63,920 nucleotides of DNA, from the NCBI GenBank assembly GCA_023408815.1, contig JAEYJO010000034.1:1-63920 (forward strand). The letters are read 5' to 3'. Below are positions 1 through 9,548 of the stretch, in pieces. Source of the DNA: Bacillota bacterium (lineage in GTDB: Bacteria > Bacillota > Clostridia > Lachnospirales > Lachnospiraceae). Made by a program: the position numbers and the translations under genes. The notes beneath the pieces are model-generated. The model did not search any database. It was not told the origin of the DNA and saw nothing but the letters and a program-made list of their open reading frames with translations. Numbering within the stretch: the stretch's first letter is position 1; each line of letters opens with the position of its first letter.

Positions 1-47
1 CGTTTTAACCCCTATGGAAAAATACGAAATATACTTACAGGCGGCGT

Positions 48-80
48 AAAAAACTGCCAGCAGGCATTACCTACTGGCAG
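48..80 (-). terminator. Terminator after the GH3 gene (probably bidirectional)
   Basis: Positions 54-64 and 70-80 form an 11-bp stem with one mismatch and a 5-nt loop. Read on the minus strand the stem is followed by six T residues (53 to 48), as expected for the end of the minus-strand GH3/ABC operon. On the plus strand it is followed by an A-rich and then T-rich stretch, so it may also stop transcription coming from the left. Confidence 0.8.
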
Positions 81-159
81 AAAAGTTTTTATTTTTTTAA
101 TTGTCTACTTGACGGGGAGCAGTTCAATGAGTTAGCTGCTTTTCTAATTAATCTTTTAA

Positions 160-2265
160 TTATAATTCAATGTGTATTTTCAATTCTACCGGCTTTATTC
201 CCGTCAGTTCCATACTTCTTGCGTCCGGCTGGCTCATGCCTGCATACAAAATATAATTGCTGCCGTCATAGAAACGTTCTCCTTCATCGTTAACAACGGT
301 AAAGCTTTTTTTATCAATAGTAAGCTTTTGCTTTAATGTTTCTCCTGCTTTTATATGTACTCTTTTAAAAGCACACAAAGCCGGATTTCTGACAGCAAAT
401 CTTGAATCTGCGTTTTTTATATAAATCTGAATCACATCGTCAGTATCTGCGATTCCTTGATTTTCTGCCATGACCTCAACATATATACCGTTTTTATCCG
501 TTTTCATTACCTCAATCCCCATAACCCGGGTTTTTCCATAGGTCAGTCCAAAACCAAACGGAAATTGTGCCTTTTTCTCCATATAGCGGTATGTTCTTCC
601 CTTCATGCTATAATCCGTAAATTCAGGAAGCTCCTCCACGCTTTCATAGAAGGTTACAGGAAGTTTACCGGAAGGAGATACCTCTCCAAATATAATATCG
701 GCAGCACTTTTCCCTCCGCGGGCACCGGGATACCACAATTGCAGTATTGCGCCAAAATGACTGGTAGGAAAACTTAAATCGATATCGCTTCCTGACATTA
801 GACAGAACACTACCGGTTTCCCTGTTTTTTCTATCGCCTTCATTAAATCCCTTTGCGGCTTTGGAAGCCTTAAATCTTCTTTATCTCCAGAAGCGTAGCT
901 GTTCCCGGTGTCTCCTTCTTCTCCCTCTAACGTTTCATCCAGGCCAAGACAAAGAATAACAATATCGCTATGCTCTGCCACAGTCAGCGCCTCAGCTAAT
1001 CTATCCTTAGCAAAAGCCAGCTTTTCCGTTCTTTCCTCCGATAGCTGACATCCCTCTGAATATAAAACGCGGATTTTATCCCTGGCATAATCCTGAATAC
1101 CCTCCAGTACGGTAATATATCTCGAAGAGGTTCCATGATAATTGCCGATCAACGCTTTCCTGCTGTTTGCATTGGGACCTATTACTCCGATAGTTTCCAA
1201 CTTATCCACATCCAAAGGCAAGATTCCGTCATTTTTCAACATAACAATGCTTTCCTTTGTCGTTTTATCCGCAAGCGCCAGATGTTCCTCGCATTCTACT
1301 TTTTCAAACGGTATTTTATCGTACTCAGTTTTTTCAAATAACCCAAGAAGATAACGGGTAGTAAACAACCGGACAGCGGACCTGGTAATCGCCTCTTCTG
1401 TTACAAGTCCATCCTGAAAAGCTTTTAATATATGAAGATATATATTTCCACAATTAAGATCGCAGCCGGCGTTTAATGCCATTGCCGCAGATTCCTTCGC
1501 CGATGATGTAACCATATGATGTTCATGGAAATCTTTAATTGCCCAGCAATCTGAGACAAAATGTCCTTCGAATTCCCACTTGCCGCGAAGAATATCCTGC
1601 ATCAGCATCTTATTTGCGCAGCAAGGCTCTCCGTTTACCCGGTTATAAGCTCCCATTACCGCTTCTACCTCCGCTTCCTTTACAAGCGCTTCGAAGGCAG
1701 GAAGATAGGTTTCTTCCAAATCCTTAGGCGTAGCTAAAGCATTGAATTCATGCCTTAGCGCTTCGGGACCGGAGTGAACTGCATAATGCTTCGCGCAAGC
1801 CGCCGCTTTCATTACCTCTGCATCCCCCTGCAAGCCCTTGACAAAGGCCACTCCAAGCCTTGAAGTCAAGTAAGGATCTTCTCCGTAAGTCTCATGCCCT
1901 CTTCCCCATCTGGGATCTCGAAAAATATTTACATTAGGTGACCAAAAGGTAAGTCCTTTATAAATATCCCTGTCTCCATGAGCAGAATATTCATTATATT
2001 TTGCCCTGCCTTCTGTTGCAGTACAATCAGCAATCTCATATATCAACTCTTCGTCAAAGGCTGCCGCCATACCGATTGCCTGTGGGAAAACTGTTGCCGT
2101 ACCGGCGCGTGCCACCCCGTGCAACGCCTCCCCCCACCAGTTATAAGCAGGTATATTTAACCTCGGAATTGCTGGTGCATTATATCTTAACTGCCCGGCG
2201 CGCTCTTCTATCGTCATTTCTGCAACCAGCTTGGTAGCCTTCTGCCTCGCTTCTTCCCTCGTCAT
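160..2265 (-). CDS. Glycoside hydrolase family 3 beta-xylosidase/beta-glucosidase
   Basis: A 701-residue retaining exo-glycosidase of family GH3, probably cytoplasmic because no signal peptide is visible. The N-terminal barrel carries RDPRWGRGHETYGEDP (about 116-131) and AKHYAVHSG (158-166). The expected nucleophile is Asp239 in VSDCWA. The (alpha/beta)6 domain and a fibronectin-III-like C-terminal domain follow, so the length fits a complete three-domain enzyme. The WGRGHETYGEDP pattern is common in beta-xylosidases, but glucosidase or arabinosidase activity is possible. It is the last gene of the minus-strand operon behind a sugar ABC importer, which suggests it cleaves imported oligosaccharides. 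The ATG at 2265 follows an AAGGTAAGGT ribosome binding site. Confidence 0.93.
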   Translation of the reverse strand: MTREEARQKATKLVAEMTIEERAGQLRYNAPAIPRLNIPAYNWWGEALHGVARAGTATVFPQAIGMAAAFDEELIYEIADCTATEGRAKYNEYSAHGDRDIYKGLTFWSPNVNIFRDPRWGRGHETYGEDPYLTSRLGVAFVKGLQGDAEVMKAAACAKHYAVHSGPEALRHEFNALATPKDLEETYLPAFEALVKEAEVEAVMGAYNRVNGEPCCANKMLMQDILRGKWEFEGHFVSDCWAIKDFHEHHMVTSSAKESAAMALNAGCDLNCGNIYLHILKAFQDGLVTEEAITRSAVRLFTTRYLLGLFEKTEYDKIPFEKVECEEHLALADKTTKESIVMLKNDGILPLDVDKLETIGVIGPNANSRKALIGNYHGTSSRYITVLEGIQDYARDKIRVLYSEGCQLSEERTEKLAFAKDRLAEALTVAEHSDIVILCLGLDETLEGEEGDTGNSYASGDKEDLRLPKPQRDLMKAIEKTGKPVVFCLMSGSDIDLSFPTSHFGAILQLWYPGARGGKSAADIIFGEVSPSGKLPVTFYESVEELPEFTDYSMKGRTYRYMEKKAQFPFGFGLTYGKTRVMGIEVMKTDKNGIYVEVMAENQGIADTDDVIQIYIKNADSRFAVRNPALCAFKRVHIKAGETLKQKLTIDKKSFTVVNDEGERFYDGSNYILYAGMSQPDARSMELTGIKPVELKIHIEL

Positions 2266-2303
2266 TGTTTACCTTACCTTTCCAAGCTTTTGTCTTTTTT
2301 AAT

Positions 2304-3146
2304 TTAGCCCTTTACCGCACCTGCCGTTAATCCGTCTACGATCTGGTTGCTGAACATGCAATAAACGAGAATCGTAGGCGCTATCGCGATAATGACCGCT
2401 GCAAACATCTGAACATAATTCGTCGAATATGGCCCTACAAAATAAGTCAAGGTTACCGGCAGAGTTTTTTTGGTCGTATCGGATATAAATACCATTGCCA
2501 GTAAAAGCTCGTTCCAGTTTCCTACGAAGGTCATAAGTGCCGCTACGCTCATACCTGTCTTGGAGAGAGGTATCGCTATTTGAAAATAACATTGATAAAT
2601 ATTGCATCCGTCGATACATGCCGCTTCAAACATTTCTCTAGGCATGCCTTTAAAAAATCCTACCAGTAAAAATATGGTCATCGGAAGAGAAAACGTAATA
2701 TAAGGAAGAATCAAACCCGCCAGCGAGTTGGTCAATCCGAGATTGGAAAACCGCACAAACAGAGGAATTAGTACACAGTGTACCGGTACCATCATTCCTA
2801 TCATAAAATATGTCATCGTAAGTCCGGACAGCTTCCATTTCATCCTCGCGATGGCAAAAGAAGCCATAGAACCGAAAAACATGCTGACAATCAGCGCAAT
2901 TACACATACCATCAGCGAATTGAGCATAGCCCTTCCCAGATAACCCTTAGTCCATGCAAAAATGTAATTTCCAATCTGTAATATTTCCGGCATTCCGAAG
3001 GGAGAAGCAAATACTTCCGCGTTTGTTTTTAAAGAAACGTTTACCATCCATAGAAGGGGTACCAAATATACTAAAACCAACAACAGTAATACTACATATA
3101 TGATGATTGAAATCGGGCTGACCGGTTTTTTATTTTTATTAATCAT
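2304..3146 (-). CDS. Carbohydrate ABC transporter permease, MalG type
   Basis: A 280-residue inner-membrane permease of the CUT1 sugar-importer family with six predicted membrane segments. The EAA loop that contacts the ATPase is visible near residues 173-195 (EMFEAACIDGCNIYQCYFQI). It lies 12 bp downstream of the MalF-type permease gene and 38 bp upstream of the GH3 gene, so it belongs to the same operon. No ATPase gene is present here. Such importers often share a genome-wide MsmK-type ATPase, which is inference. Confidence 0.95.
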   Translation of the reverse strand: MINKNKKPVSPISIIIYVVLLLLVLVYLVPLLWMVNVSLKTNAEVFASPFGMPEILQIGNYIFAWTKGYLGRAMLNSLMVCVIALIVSMFFGSMASFAIARMKWKLSGLTMTYFMIGMMVPVHCVLIPLFVRFSNLGLTNSLAGLILPYITFSLPMTIFLLVGFFKGMPREMFEAACIDGCNIYQCYFQIAIPLSKTGMSVAALMTFVGNWNELLLAMVFISDTTKKTLPVTLTYFVGPYSTNYVQMFAAVIIAIAPTILVYCMFSNQIVDGLTAGAVKG

Positions 3147-3158
3147 ACCTTCATCCCC

Positions 3159-4046
3159 CTAACTTTCATAAGTTTCTGCTTTAATTAATTTATTGATAAG
3201 AAAAGATACTATTAAACAGAGAACCAGCAATATGACGGATATGGAACTTGCATAGCCGTATTTGAAATATTGGAAGCCCTGCGTGTATAAATGCGTTGCC
3301 AGCACGTCTGTACTATGATTAGGACCGCCTTGTGTCATATTATAGACTAAATCAAAAAATTTCAGGGAGCCGATGCAATTTAACGACAAGGATATGGTCA
3401 CCATCGGTTTTACAAGCGGAAGCGTCAAATAGCGGAAGGTCTGTCCCTTGGACGCACCGTCAATATACGAGGCTTCGTATAATTCTTTTGATATTCCGCT
3501 GATTTGTGCTATGTAGAGCATCATTGTCGTTCCTACATACTGCCAGAGTGCAATGCAGGCGATAACCCACATAGGCAGAACGATAAATCCCTTTGTAGAA
3601 GAAAGCCACATCGGACCTTCTACGCCGAAGTAGGCCAGCATCTGATTGATTCCCATCTTGGGATTAAACATGAATGCCCAAAGCAAACCTAAAGCTGCGG
3701 AAGAGAGAACGCAAGGAAGGTAATAAACATTCTTAAAGAAGTTCCTTCCATGCTTTATATTCGTTAGAAAAACCGCTAACAGCAATCCGGTAACCTGCTG
3801 TGAAACAGCTGAAAATATCATGAAGAATAATGAATTTTTAAGAGCTGTCCTCATCGTTTCATCGTCCGTAAATAAATTGATATAATTCTTAAGTCCGACA
3901 AATTCCGGTTCCGTCAACGCATTATAGTCACACAAGGAATAATAAAATACTTGTATAATAGGAATAAATAAAACAAGTGTAAATAAAAGAAATGCGGGTG
4001 CAATAAAAATAACAATCGCTTTTTTATCTTTTAAAATCTTTTCCAT
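3159..4046 (-). CDS. Carbohydrate ABC transporter permease, MalF type
   Basis: A 295-residue multi-spanning CUT1 permease and partner of the MalG-type subunit downstream. The EAA loop is ELYEASYIDGASKGQTFRYL. I chose the ATG at 4046. An upstream in-frame GTG at 4058 lies inside the GGGAGGTG ribosome binding site, whereas the ATG sits about 9 nt after it. The gene follows the binding-protein gene, with a hairpin between them. Confidence 0.94.
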   Translation of the reverse strand: MEKILKDKKAIVIFIAPAFLLFTLVLFIPIIQVFYYSLCDYNALTEPEFVGLKNYINLFTDDETMRTALKNSLFFMIFSAVSQQVTGLLLAVFLTNIKHGRNFFKNVYYLPCVLSSAALGLLWAFMFNPKMGINQMLAYFGVEGPMWLSSTKGFIVLPMWVIACIALWQYVGTTMMLYIAQISGISKELYEASYIDGASKGQTFRYLTLPLVKPMVTISLSLNCIGSLKFFDLVYNMTQGGPNHSTDVLATHLYTQGFQYFKYGYASSISVILLVLCLIVSFLINKLIKAETYES

Positions 4047-4076
4047 TAGGGAACCCACCTCCCGATGCCTTTTTAA

Positions 4077-4113
4077 AAGAATACGGGACTAAATTTCAAG
4101 CCCCGTATATCTT
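4077..4113 (-). terminator. Intercistronic hairpin between binding protein and permease
   Basis: ATACGGG at 4081-4087 pairs with CCCGTAT at 4102-4108. AAGA and TCTT extend the stem with one bulged base. Read on the minus strand it is followed by TTCTTTT. It probably acts as a partial terminator or mRNA-stabilising structure that raises binding-protein output over the permeases, a common arrangement in sugar ABC operons. The role is inferred. Confidence 0.6.
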
Positions 4114-4131
4114 CTTAATATTTGTTACTTT

Positions 4132-5514
4132 TTAATTCCAAACATTTTTCTCATAGAAGGACTGTACTTTCTGGAACGCGTCCTCCGAAGTAGCATTTCC
4201 GAGGAAAATATCTACCATAGCGTTATCGAAAACATCTCCTGCTTCCACACTCGCCAGGGATTCATTATAGAAACCGAAAGTACCCGTCATATTAGCAAGG
4301 ATGTCCTGAACATAGGATAACTGTGCAGGTGCCTTGGTGTAATCGATTTCCACATTGGTTACAACCGGAATCTTTCCACCCACCTCTGCCGTATATTTCT
4401 GCGCTGTTTCATCCGTAAAATACTTCATCAATGCAATTACTGCATCCGGATGTTCTGTCGAAGAGCTCATAACAAGGTTATCTGTCTTAACGATCATACG
4501 ATTCGGGTCAGCACCTCCGGTAACCGCCGGAAATTGGAACACACCGCATTTAGGCTCAAAATCAGGATTATTACCGTTAACCTGAGCTATAGCCCAAGAG
4601 CCCTGGATAAGCATTGCCGCTTCGCCGTTATAGAATGCGGCCGTTGCCTGATCATTGGAATCGCCTGCAGCCGTTGCCTGGAAGTATTGGGATAACTCTT
4701 TCAGCTTATTGCCTGCGTCGATAAAAGTAGGATCCGTCCATTCCATCTGATGATCTGCAATTTTCTGAAGATTATCAGGACCGCCGACACGATCACAAAG
4801 GTAACCCGCTACCATGGACAAACACCATGCCGTTCCTGCGGAGCAGGAAATAGGAGTATATCCTGCGTCTTTGATTTTCTGACACGCTGTTAGCAATTCT
4901 TCATAGGTGGAAGGAACTTCCGCACCCGCTGCTTCAAATATCTCCGTGTTGTAGAATACACAAGAAGCTGCGAAATTTGTAGGAACAGCCATTATCTTTC
5001 CGTCATATGTAATTCTTTCGAAGATACCTCCGCTGAAGCTGTTATACCAATCTTTCTCCTGGTTTGTAAGAATATCCGTCAAATCCGCCGCAACTCCCGC
5101 ATCTACGTATTGTGTCAGATTAGGTCCCGGATTACAGATGAATACATCCGGTGTGTCCTTCGCCGCGACGAGAGCATTCAGTTTTGTATCATACTCTTCC
5201 AAATTCGTAGTTATAACATTAACATGATAGGTTCCTGCATAATCACTGTTAAATCTGTCGATAACTTCTTTATAGCCTTTGGTAATTAAATCTTCCGTAG
5301 CCTCCAGGTCATCCCAAAACATCCATGTGATTTCCACTTCTTCTCCGGTTGAAGCCGTTTCAGTTTTTGTTTCCGTCTCAGCCTCATCGACAGTCTCGGT
5401 ACTGCTGCTTTCCGTTTGCGCCGTACTTCCCGTATCTGTAGATACGCCGCATCCCGACAAAAGGCTTGTAATCATTCCAACCGACAGTAACAATGACAAT
5501 AATTTTTTCTTCAT
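4132..5514 (-). CDS. Sugar ABC transporter substrate-binding lipoprotein
   Basis: A 460-residue extracellular binding protein of the bacterial solute-binding family 1. The N-terminal signal peptide ends in the lipobox LLSGC, giving a lipid-anchored cysteine near residue 22. A Ser/Thr/Glu-rich linker (about 25-58) precedes the folded domain. The ATG at 5514 has a GGAGG site 8 nt upstream. It is the first gene of the operon with two permeases and GH3. Together with the GH43 gene nearby, this suggests xylo- or arabinoxylo-oligosaccharides as ligand, but the sequence does not fix the sugar. Confidence 0.95.
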   Translation of the reverse strand: MKKKLLSLLLSVGMITSLLSGCGVSTDTGSTAQTESSSTETVDEAETETKTETASTGEEVEITWMFWDDLEATEDLITKGYKEVIDRFNSDYAGTYHVNVITTNLEEYDTKLNALVAAKDTPDVFICNPGPNLTQYVDAGVAADLTDILTNQEKDWYNSFSGGIFERITYDGKIMAVPTNFAASCVFYNTEIFEAAGAEVPSTYEELLTACQKIKDAGYTPISCSAGTAWCLSMVAGYLCDRVGGPDNLQKIADHQMEWTDPTFIDAGNKLKELSQYFQATAAGDSNDQATAAFYNGEAAMLIQGSWAIAQVNGNNPDFEPKCGVFQFPAVTGGADPNRMIVKTDNLVMSSSTEHPDAVIALMKYFTDETAQKYTAEVGGKIPVVTNVEIDYTKAPAQLSYVQDILANMTGTFGFYNESLASVEAGDVFDNAMVDIFLGNATSEDAFQKVQSFYEKNVWN

Positions 5515-5874
5515 TTACTTTACCTCCCTATTTTTACTTTTTGGCAACTTTATAACTTTGTAACTTTAAAATAACATACTGCTTTTACTCTTTCTTTCGA
5601 ATAATTGCCTTATAACTATTAATTATTGCTATTTTGGTTATATTAAAATTATTATTATTGTCAAAATATACTATAATTTAACTTATTTTTATAACACATT
5701 TAACAAATAAAATTAATTATGAATTTAATATATTTACTTTTTTGTCTTGTATTGCTACTATTTTATTAAATTGTTAGGTGTTTTTTATTTATAATTTGGC
5801 AAGAATTAACTCATAAAAATTGTCATACATACTATTATTTACTTTTTGATCGATAAACAGGGGAAGTGACCGAT
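5515..5874. other. AT-rich divergent intergenic region of the sugar locus
   Basis: About 360 bp between the divergent binding-protein and AraC-type genes. It holds no gene that I can see. It contains a plausible minus-strand promoter (listed separately) and TTTGGCAA-type words near 5540 and 5797 in opposite contexts. The AraC-type protein would be expected to act in this region, but I cannot assign an operator. Confidence 0.5.
5637..5664 (-). promoter_or_regulatory. Candidate sigma-A promoter of the sugar ABC operon
   Basis: On the minus strand a perfect TTGACA (5664-5659) is followed, after a 16-nt spacer, by TATAAC (5642-5637). Transcription would start near 5630 and leave a leader of about 115 nt before the binding-protein ATG at 5514. 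Confidence 0.6.
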
Positions 5875-6735
5875 ATGATTGAGAATTTAAAAGGTATTTT
5901 TGAAACTGTAAATTTTAAAGAAAACACGAATTTAAGACTTTATGATAACAATAAATATGAAGACTATCCGCCTCACTGGCACACGCCTCTCGAGATTATA
6001 ATGCCCACTGAAAGCACATATAAGGTCATATGCTGTGAGCATACCTTTGTGCTGCGGGAAAACGATATTATTCTTATATGTCCCTGCTGCCTGCATACCT
6101 TATATGCACCCCAGAAGGGCAGAAGAATTATTTTTCAGCCGGACATATCTGTCCTTCGTGAGATCAGGGAATTGGAAACTGTACTTTCCATATTATCTCC
6201 TGTCATCGTCATAACTCCGGAGGAGTATCCTCAGATCCATCCTCAGATTCAGGCTTTGTTATTGGAAATCAAAGATGAATATCTGAAAAACACTCCTCTC
6301 TCGGAGGCAGCTATCTACGGCAAACTTCTTTCCATCCTCATTTTGATTGGACGCAGTTATACGGAAAATAGAAAGACATTTGACGTTACGAATAATAAGC
6401 AGCAGGAATATACCGAAAAATTTATGTATATATGCGATTACATAAGCGCTCACTGCACGGAAAACCTGACTCTGGATGACGCAGCCAGCCTTGCGGGTTT
6501 CTCTAAGTTCCACTTTACAAGGCTATTTAAGCAGTTCACTAACGTGTCCTTTTATAAATATTTAAACCAAAAAAGGATTGCTACGGCAGAAAAGCTTCTT
6601 GCGAATCCTCAGTATACAATAACGGACGTTGCCTTGAATTCAGGATTCTCAAGCCTCTCTTCCTTTATCAGGATGTTCAAGATCATTAAGAATTGTACGC
6701 CCACGGAGTTTCGGAGCATGTATACCATTTCATAA
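5875..6735 (+). CDS. AraC-family transcriptional regulator
   Basis: A 286-residue regulator with a cupin-like N-terminal sensing domain (around YPPHWHTPLEI) and a C-terminal pair of helix-turn-helix motifs. The first motif is near LTLDDAASLAGFSKFHFTRL and the second near ITDVALNSGFSSLSSFIRMF. I prefer the ATG at 5875, 8 nt after AGGGGAAG. An in-frame GTG at 5866 overlaps that site. Divergence from the sugar ABC/GH3 operon and convergence with GH43 suggest it controls both in response to a sugar, probably as an activator. That role is inferred from family and position. Confidence 0.93.
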   Translation: MIENLKGIFETVNFKENTNLRLYDNNKYEDYPPHWHTPLEIIMPTESTYKVICCEHTFVLRENDIILICPCCLHTLYAPQKGRRIIFQPDISVLREIRELETVLSILSPVIVITPEEYPQIHPQIQALLLEIKDEYLKNTPLSEAAIYGKLLSILILIGRSYTENRKTFDVTNNKQQEYTEKFMYICDYISAHCTENLTLDDAASLAGFSKFHFTRLFKQFTNVSFYKYLNQKRIATAEKLLANPQYTITDVALNSGFSSLSSFIRMFKIIKNCTPTEFRSMYTIS

Positions 6736-6745
6736 AATCAAATAC

Positions 6746-8269
6746 CTAGGTAAGAATCAATTCTGTAAAACGGGCATAATTGCCGTTATTAGCATCATGA
6801 TTGGACGTCGCATAGATACCCATGGTACAACCAACGAAACCTCCGGCAGCCTCCGAGGTAAGACCGCGGATATCGGTACTATGCAGTGTCCTTCCCTCCG
6901 TCATGCAAACTAGCGAGAGCCCCTTTACGTGCATTTTCAGCCTATAGGAGCTTGCTGCCTCCTCTTCAAATAAGACGGTCTCTTTTTCTTTTTCCGTCTT
7001 TATTATTCTCAGCTTACTTCCATTAACGGAGGCATCCGAAGCCGTTACGGTAAAACGAACATAATTTTTTTCATTATATAAGTAAACTAACCCCGCCTCT
7101 TGCCCGCCGTAAGGAGTAAATTCCATCGTTGTTTCCATGGAAAAATCCCTGGAAGTAACTCTCACTCCAATGTAAGCAGGAGACAGCTCATCTAATATAT
7201 TTTGAGGAAGGACCTTAAGCGCAAGCCTTCCGTCCTCTTCCATTCGATACATGTCCTTCTCCGGAAAACGGAAAAAGACGCATCTATAATCCAGGGAATC
7301 TTTCCATTCGATATTCCCTCTATTGCCAAGAGCAGTTACTTCCCTTTCTAAAGCAAAAGGAACTTCTTGAACCTCCGTCAGCTTACCTTCTCCCGGATTA
7401 ACGATCGGCCAGTCGTTCTCCCATACGAGTTCAGCAAAAAAGGTCTCCCTGCCAAGGGGAGCATACCCTTCCTCCGGCCTCGTTCCGAGCATAACGATAT
7501 ACCAAAGGCCCTCCGGCGTCTCGATGATATCCCCATGACCCACATTCTGTACTTTCGCATCATGTCCAAGATGTCTATGGGTGAGTACCGGATTATAAGG
7601 GCAAGCCTCATAAGGACCGAATATATCCTTACTTCTTGCGAAGCAGATACTATGTTCATAACTGGTTCCGCCCTCCGCTATGAGCACATAGTAATATTCT
7701 CCCCTTTTATATAAATGGGGACCCTCCGCCCAAATGGCATTTTTCATGGATCCATCCCACACTACATGGACTTCTCCCGTCAATTCTCCTTTGCTCAGAT
7801 CCAATTTCTGTATCCATATTTCACAATCACCGTAATATTTCGAATCCTTTTTGCCACGCTGTCCGATATAATAACAATCCTCTCCCTCGAAATACAAGCT
7901 TGGATCGATTCCCGGAGCATCCTTTAAATAAACCGGATCCGACCAGGGTCCCTCCGGTTTTTTAGCCGACACATAAAAATTTCCCCCTCCCGACACGTTC
8001 GTTGTAATCATATAGAATGTGCCCTCATGATACCGGATACACGGAGCATAAATTCCCTGAGACATTCCCGCACCCTTCAAGGAAAGTTGTTCTTCACGTA
8101 CCAGCACGTGGCCGATCTGCTCCCAATGCACCAGATCTCCGCTATGAAAAACAGGGACTCCCGGCGCATAAGAAAACGTTGAATTCACAATATAATAGTC
8201 CTTTCCGGCTCTGCAAATCGACGGGTCCGGATAAAATCCCCCCAATAACGGATTACGAACACTTCCCAT
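6746..8269 (-). CDS. Glycoside hydrolase family 43 beta-xylosidase/arabinofuranosidase
   Basis: A 507-residue inverting glycosidase with a five-bladed GH43 propeller (about 1-320) and a C-terminal beta-sandwich. The catalytic triad candidates are the base Asp in GFYPDPS, the pKa-modulating Asp in GIDPSLY and the acid Glu in WAEGPH. No signal peptide is visible, so it likely acts inside the cell on imported oligosaccharides alongside GH3. The ATG at 8269 follows GGAGGT. An upstream TTG at 8281 is in frame but sits before that site. Its stop lies only 10 bp from the stop of the convergent regulator gene. Confidence 0.93.
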   Translation of the reverse strand: MGSVRNPLLGGFYPDPSICRAGKDYYIVNSTFSYAPGVPVFHSGDLVHWEQIGHVLVREEQLSLKGAGMSQGIYAPCIRYHEGTFYMITTNVSGGGNFYVSAKKPEGPWSDPVYLKDAPGIDPSLYFEGEDCYYIGQRGKKDSKYYGDCEIWIQKLDLSKGELTGEVHVVWDGSMKNAIWAEGPHLYKRGEYYYVLIAEGGTSYEHSICFARSKDIFGPYEACPYNPVLTHRHLGHDAKVQNVGHGDIIETPEGLWYIVMLGTRPEEGYAPLGRETFFAELVWENDWPIVNPGEGKLTEVQEVPFALEREVTALGNRGNIEWKDSLDYRCVFFRFPEKDMYRMEEDGRLALKVLPQNILDELSPAYIGVRVTSRDFSMETTMEFTPYGGQEAGLVYLYNEKNYVRFTVTASDASVNGSKLRIIKTEKEKETVLFEEEAASSYRLKMHVKGLSLVCMTEGRTLHSTDIRGLTSEAAGGFVGCTMGIYATSNHDANNGNYARFTELILT

Positions 8270-8368
8270 AATTACCTCCAACCCAATATCATGATAAAAT
8301 CATTATAATTTATCAATTTTAGCTTTACTATATAATTCTTGCTCTGCTTCTCTCAATTATTGTTTTTA

Positions 8369-9328
8369 TTAGGAAGTTGCTTTTTCATCAATACTCTTCT
8401 TAAGCATTTCGCTGCCCCATTCATACATGCCCTTATTGTCGTACATCCTATAATCACATTCCAGACAGGCAATTAGAAATAAGTAGATGTCATACCATTT
8501 TGCCCTTTTTAACTGTTCGCAGCTCAGTCCTTCGATTCCATAACCTTCAAAAAAGGCTTTTTCCAGCCCATAGGTCCTGAATCCTACCTCCATAAGTTCA
8601 TCGGCCCACAGGCACCTTTCAAAATCGATGATTCCGGTTACTGTATTATTTTCAACAAATACGTTTCCAGCCCATATATCCCAGTGAACGAACTTCGCTT
8701 TTTTCACATCTTCAAATATTTTCTTGTCCACCTTCAACATAGACATTATCTTTTCTTCTGAAACCGGTATGGAAATATTTTTACGTTTCGCATCGGAATA
8801 AGTGTCCTTCACCATCGAACAGAATACCTCATACCAATTAGTTCCTTGTTTCTCTTTCTGCCCATAATAACCGAAGACATCATTTTCAATACTGTTAATC
8901 GCTTTCGTGTACTTTCCCATTTGAAAGAAAATCTTATCCTTTTCTTCTTGTGCCATCTTGTCGGCGATGCTTGAAAAACTGCTGCCTTCCAGCTTCTCCA
9001 TAAAAAAATAGCCGCTTTCACATATTTCACGTCCGTTATCATAAAATAATACTCGTGGAACGGGAACAATAGATTGCTCCTCCATCATTTTCATTGCATT
9101 CACTTCACTCAGCATAATATCTTTTTCATGAGTCATTATAATCGCATCCGGAGGAGGCGCAATCTTCAATATCACATCCCTCTTCTCCAAGCTAATCTTA
9201 AATGCGACGTTGAAAAAACCTTCCGTCAATTCAACGATATTCCTCACTTTTTCCTGCGGAAAAGCTTTGGAAATCATTTGCTCAATGCTCTGTTCGCTTA
9301 CCTTATTTTTCGTTATACTAACCGGCAT
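8369..9328 (-). CDS. Aminoglycoside phosphotransferase-fold kinase (APH/choline kinase family)
   Basis: A 319-residue protein of the APH phosphotransferase fold. The catalytic loop is HWDIWAGN, where the family usually has HGDxxxxN. The metal-binding motif is GIIDFE. Members phosphorylate small molecules, and only some act on antibiotics, so a resistance role should not be assumed. The ATG at 9328 lies 6 nt after AAAGGAG; the in-frame TTG at 9346 is upstream of that site. It stands alone between the GH43 gene and a strong hairpin. Confidence 0.8.
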   Translation of the reverse strand: MPVSITKNKVSEQSIEQMISKAFPQEKVRNIVELTEGFFNVAFKISLEKRDVILKIAPPPDAIIMTHEKDIMLSEVNAMKMMEEQSIVPVPRVLFYDNGREICESGYFFMEKLEGSSFSSIADKMAQEEKDKIFFQMGKYTKAINSIENDVFGYYGQKEKQGTNWYEVFCSMVKDTYSDAKRKNISIPVSEEKIMSMLKVDKKIFEDVKKAKFVHWDIWAGNVFVENNTVTGIIDFERCLWADELMEVGFRTYGLEKAFFEGYGIEGLSCEQLKRAKWYDIYLFLIACLECDYRMYDNKGMYEWGSEMLKKSIDEKATS

Positions 9329-9460
9329 CCTTATCTCCTTTGGCAATGTGATTATATTTAGAAATTATATCGGTTTTTGTGTGATTTATTTTAGGATTAT
9401 TTTATCATATGATCTATAGTTTTCCTATCTTATCTTTTCTACCAGTGTATTGTACAGCAA

Positions 9461-9510
9461 AAAAATAGCTGATTTGATCCTTCATAAAAAAGTTCAAACC
9501 AGCTATTTTT
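9461..9510 (-). terminator. Terminator after the sortase gene
   Basis: Arms 9461-9477 and 9494-9510 form a 17-bp stem with one G-T pair and a 16-nt loop. The A-rich and T-rich ends could serve either strand. It lies 38 bp past the sortase stop and probably ends the minus-strand surface-protein/sortase unit. Confidence 0.75.
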
Positions 9511-9548
9511 AATTCAATTACATAAATCTAATTCGTTAACTTAATTTT

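Noticed and set aside
8369..9328. Aminoglycoside resistance gene
   Set aside because: The phosphotransferase fold is shared by many non-resistance kinases. The catalytic loop is HWD rather than HGD, so a resistance call is not justified.
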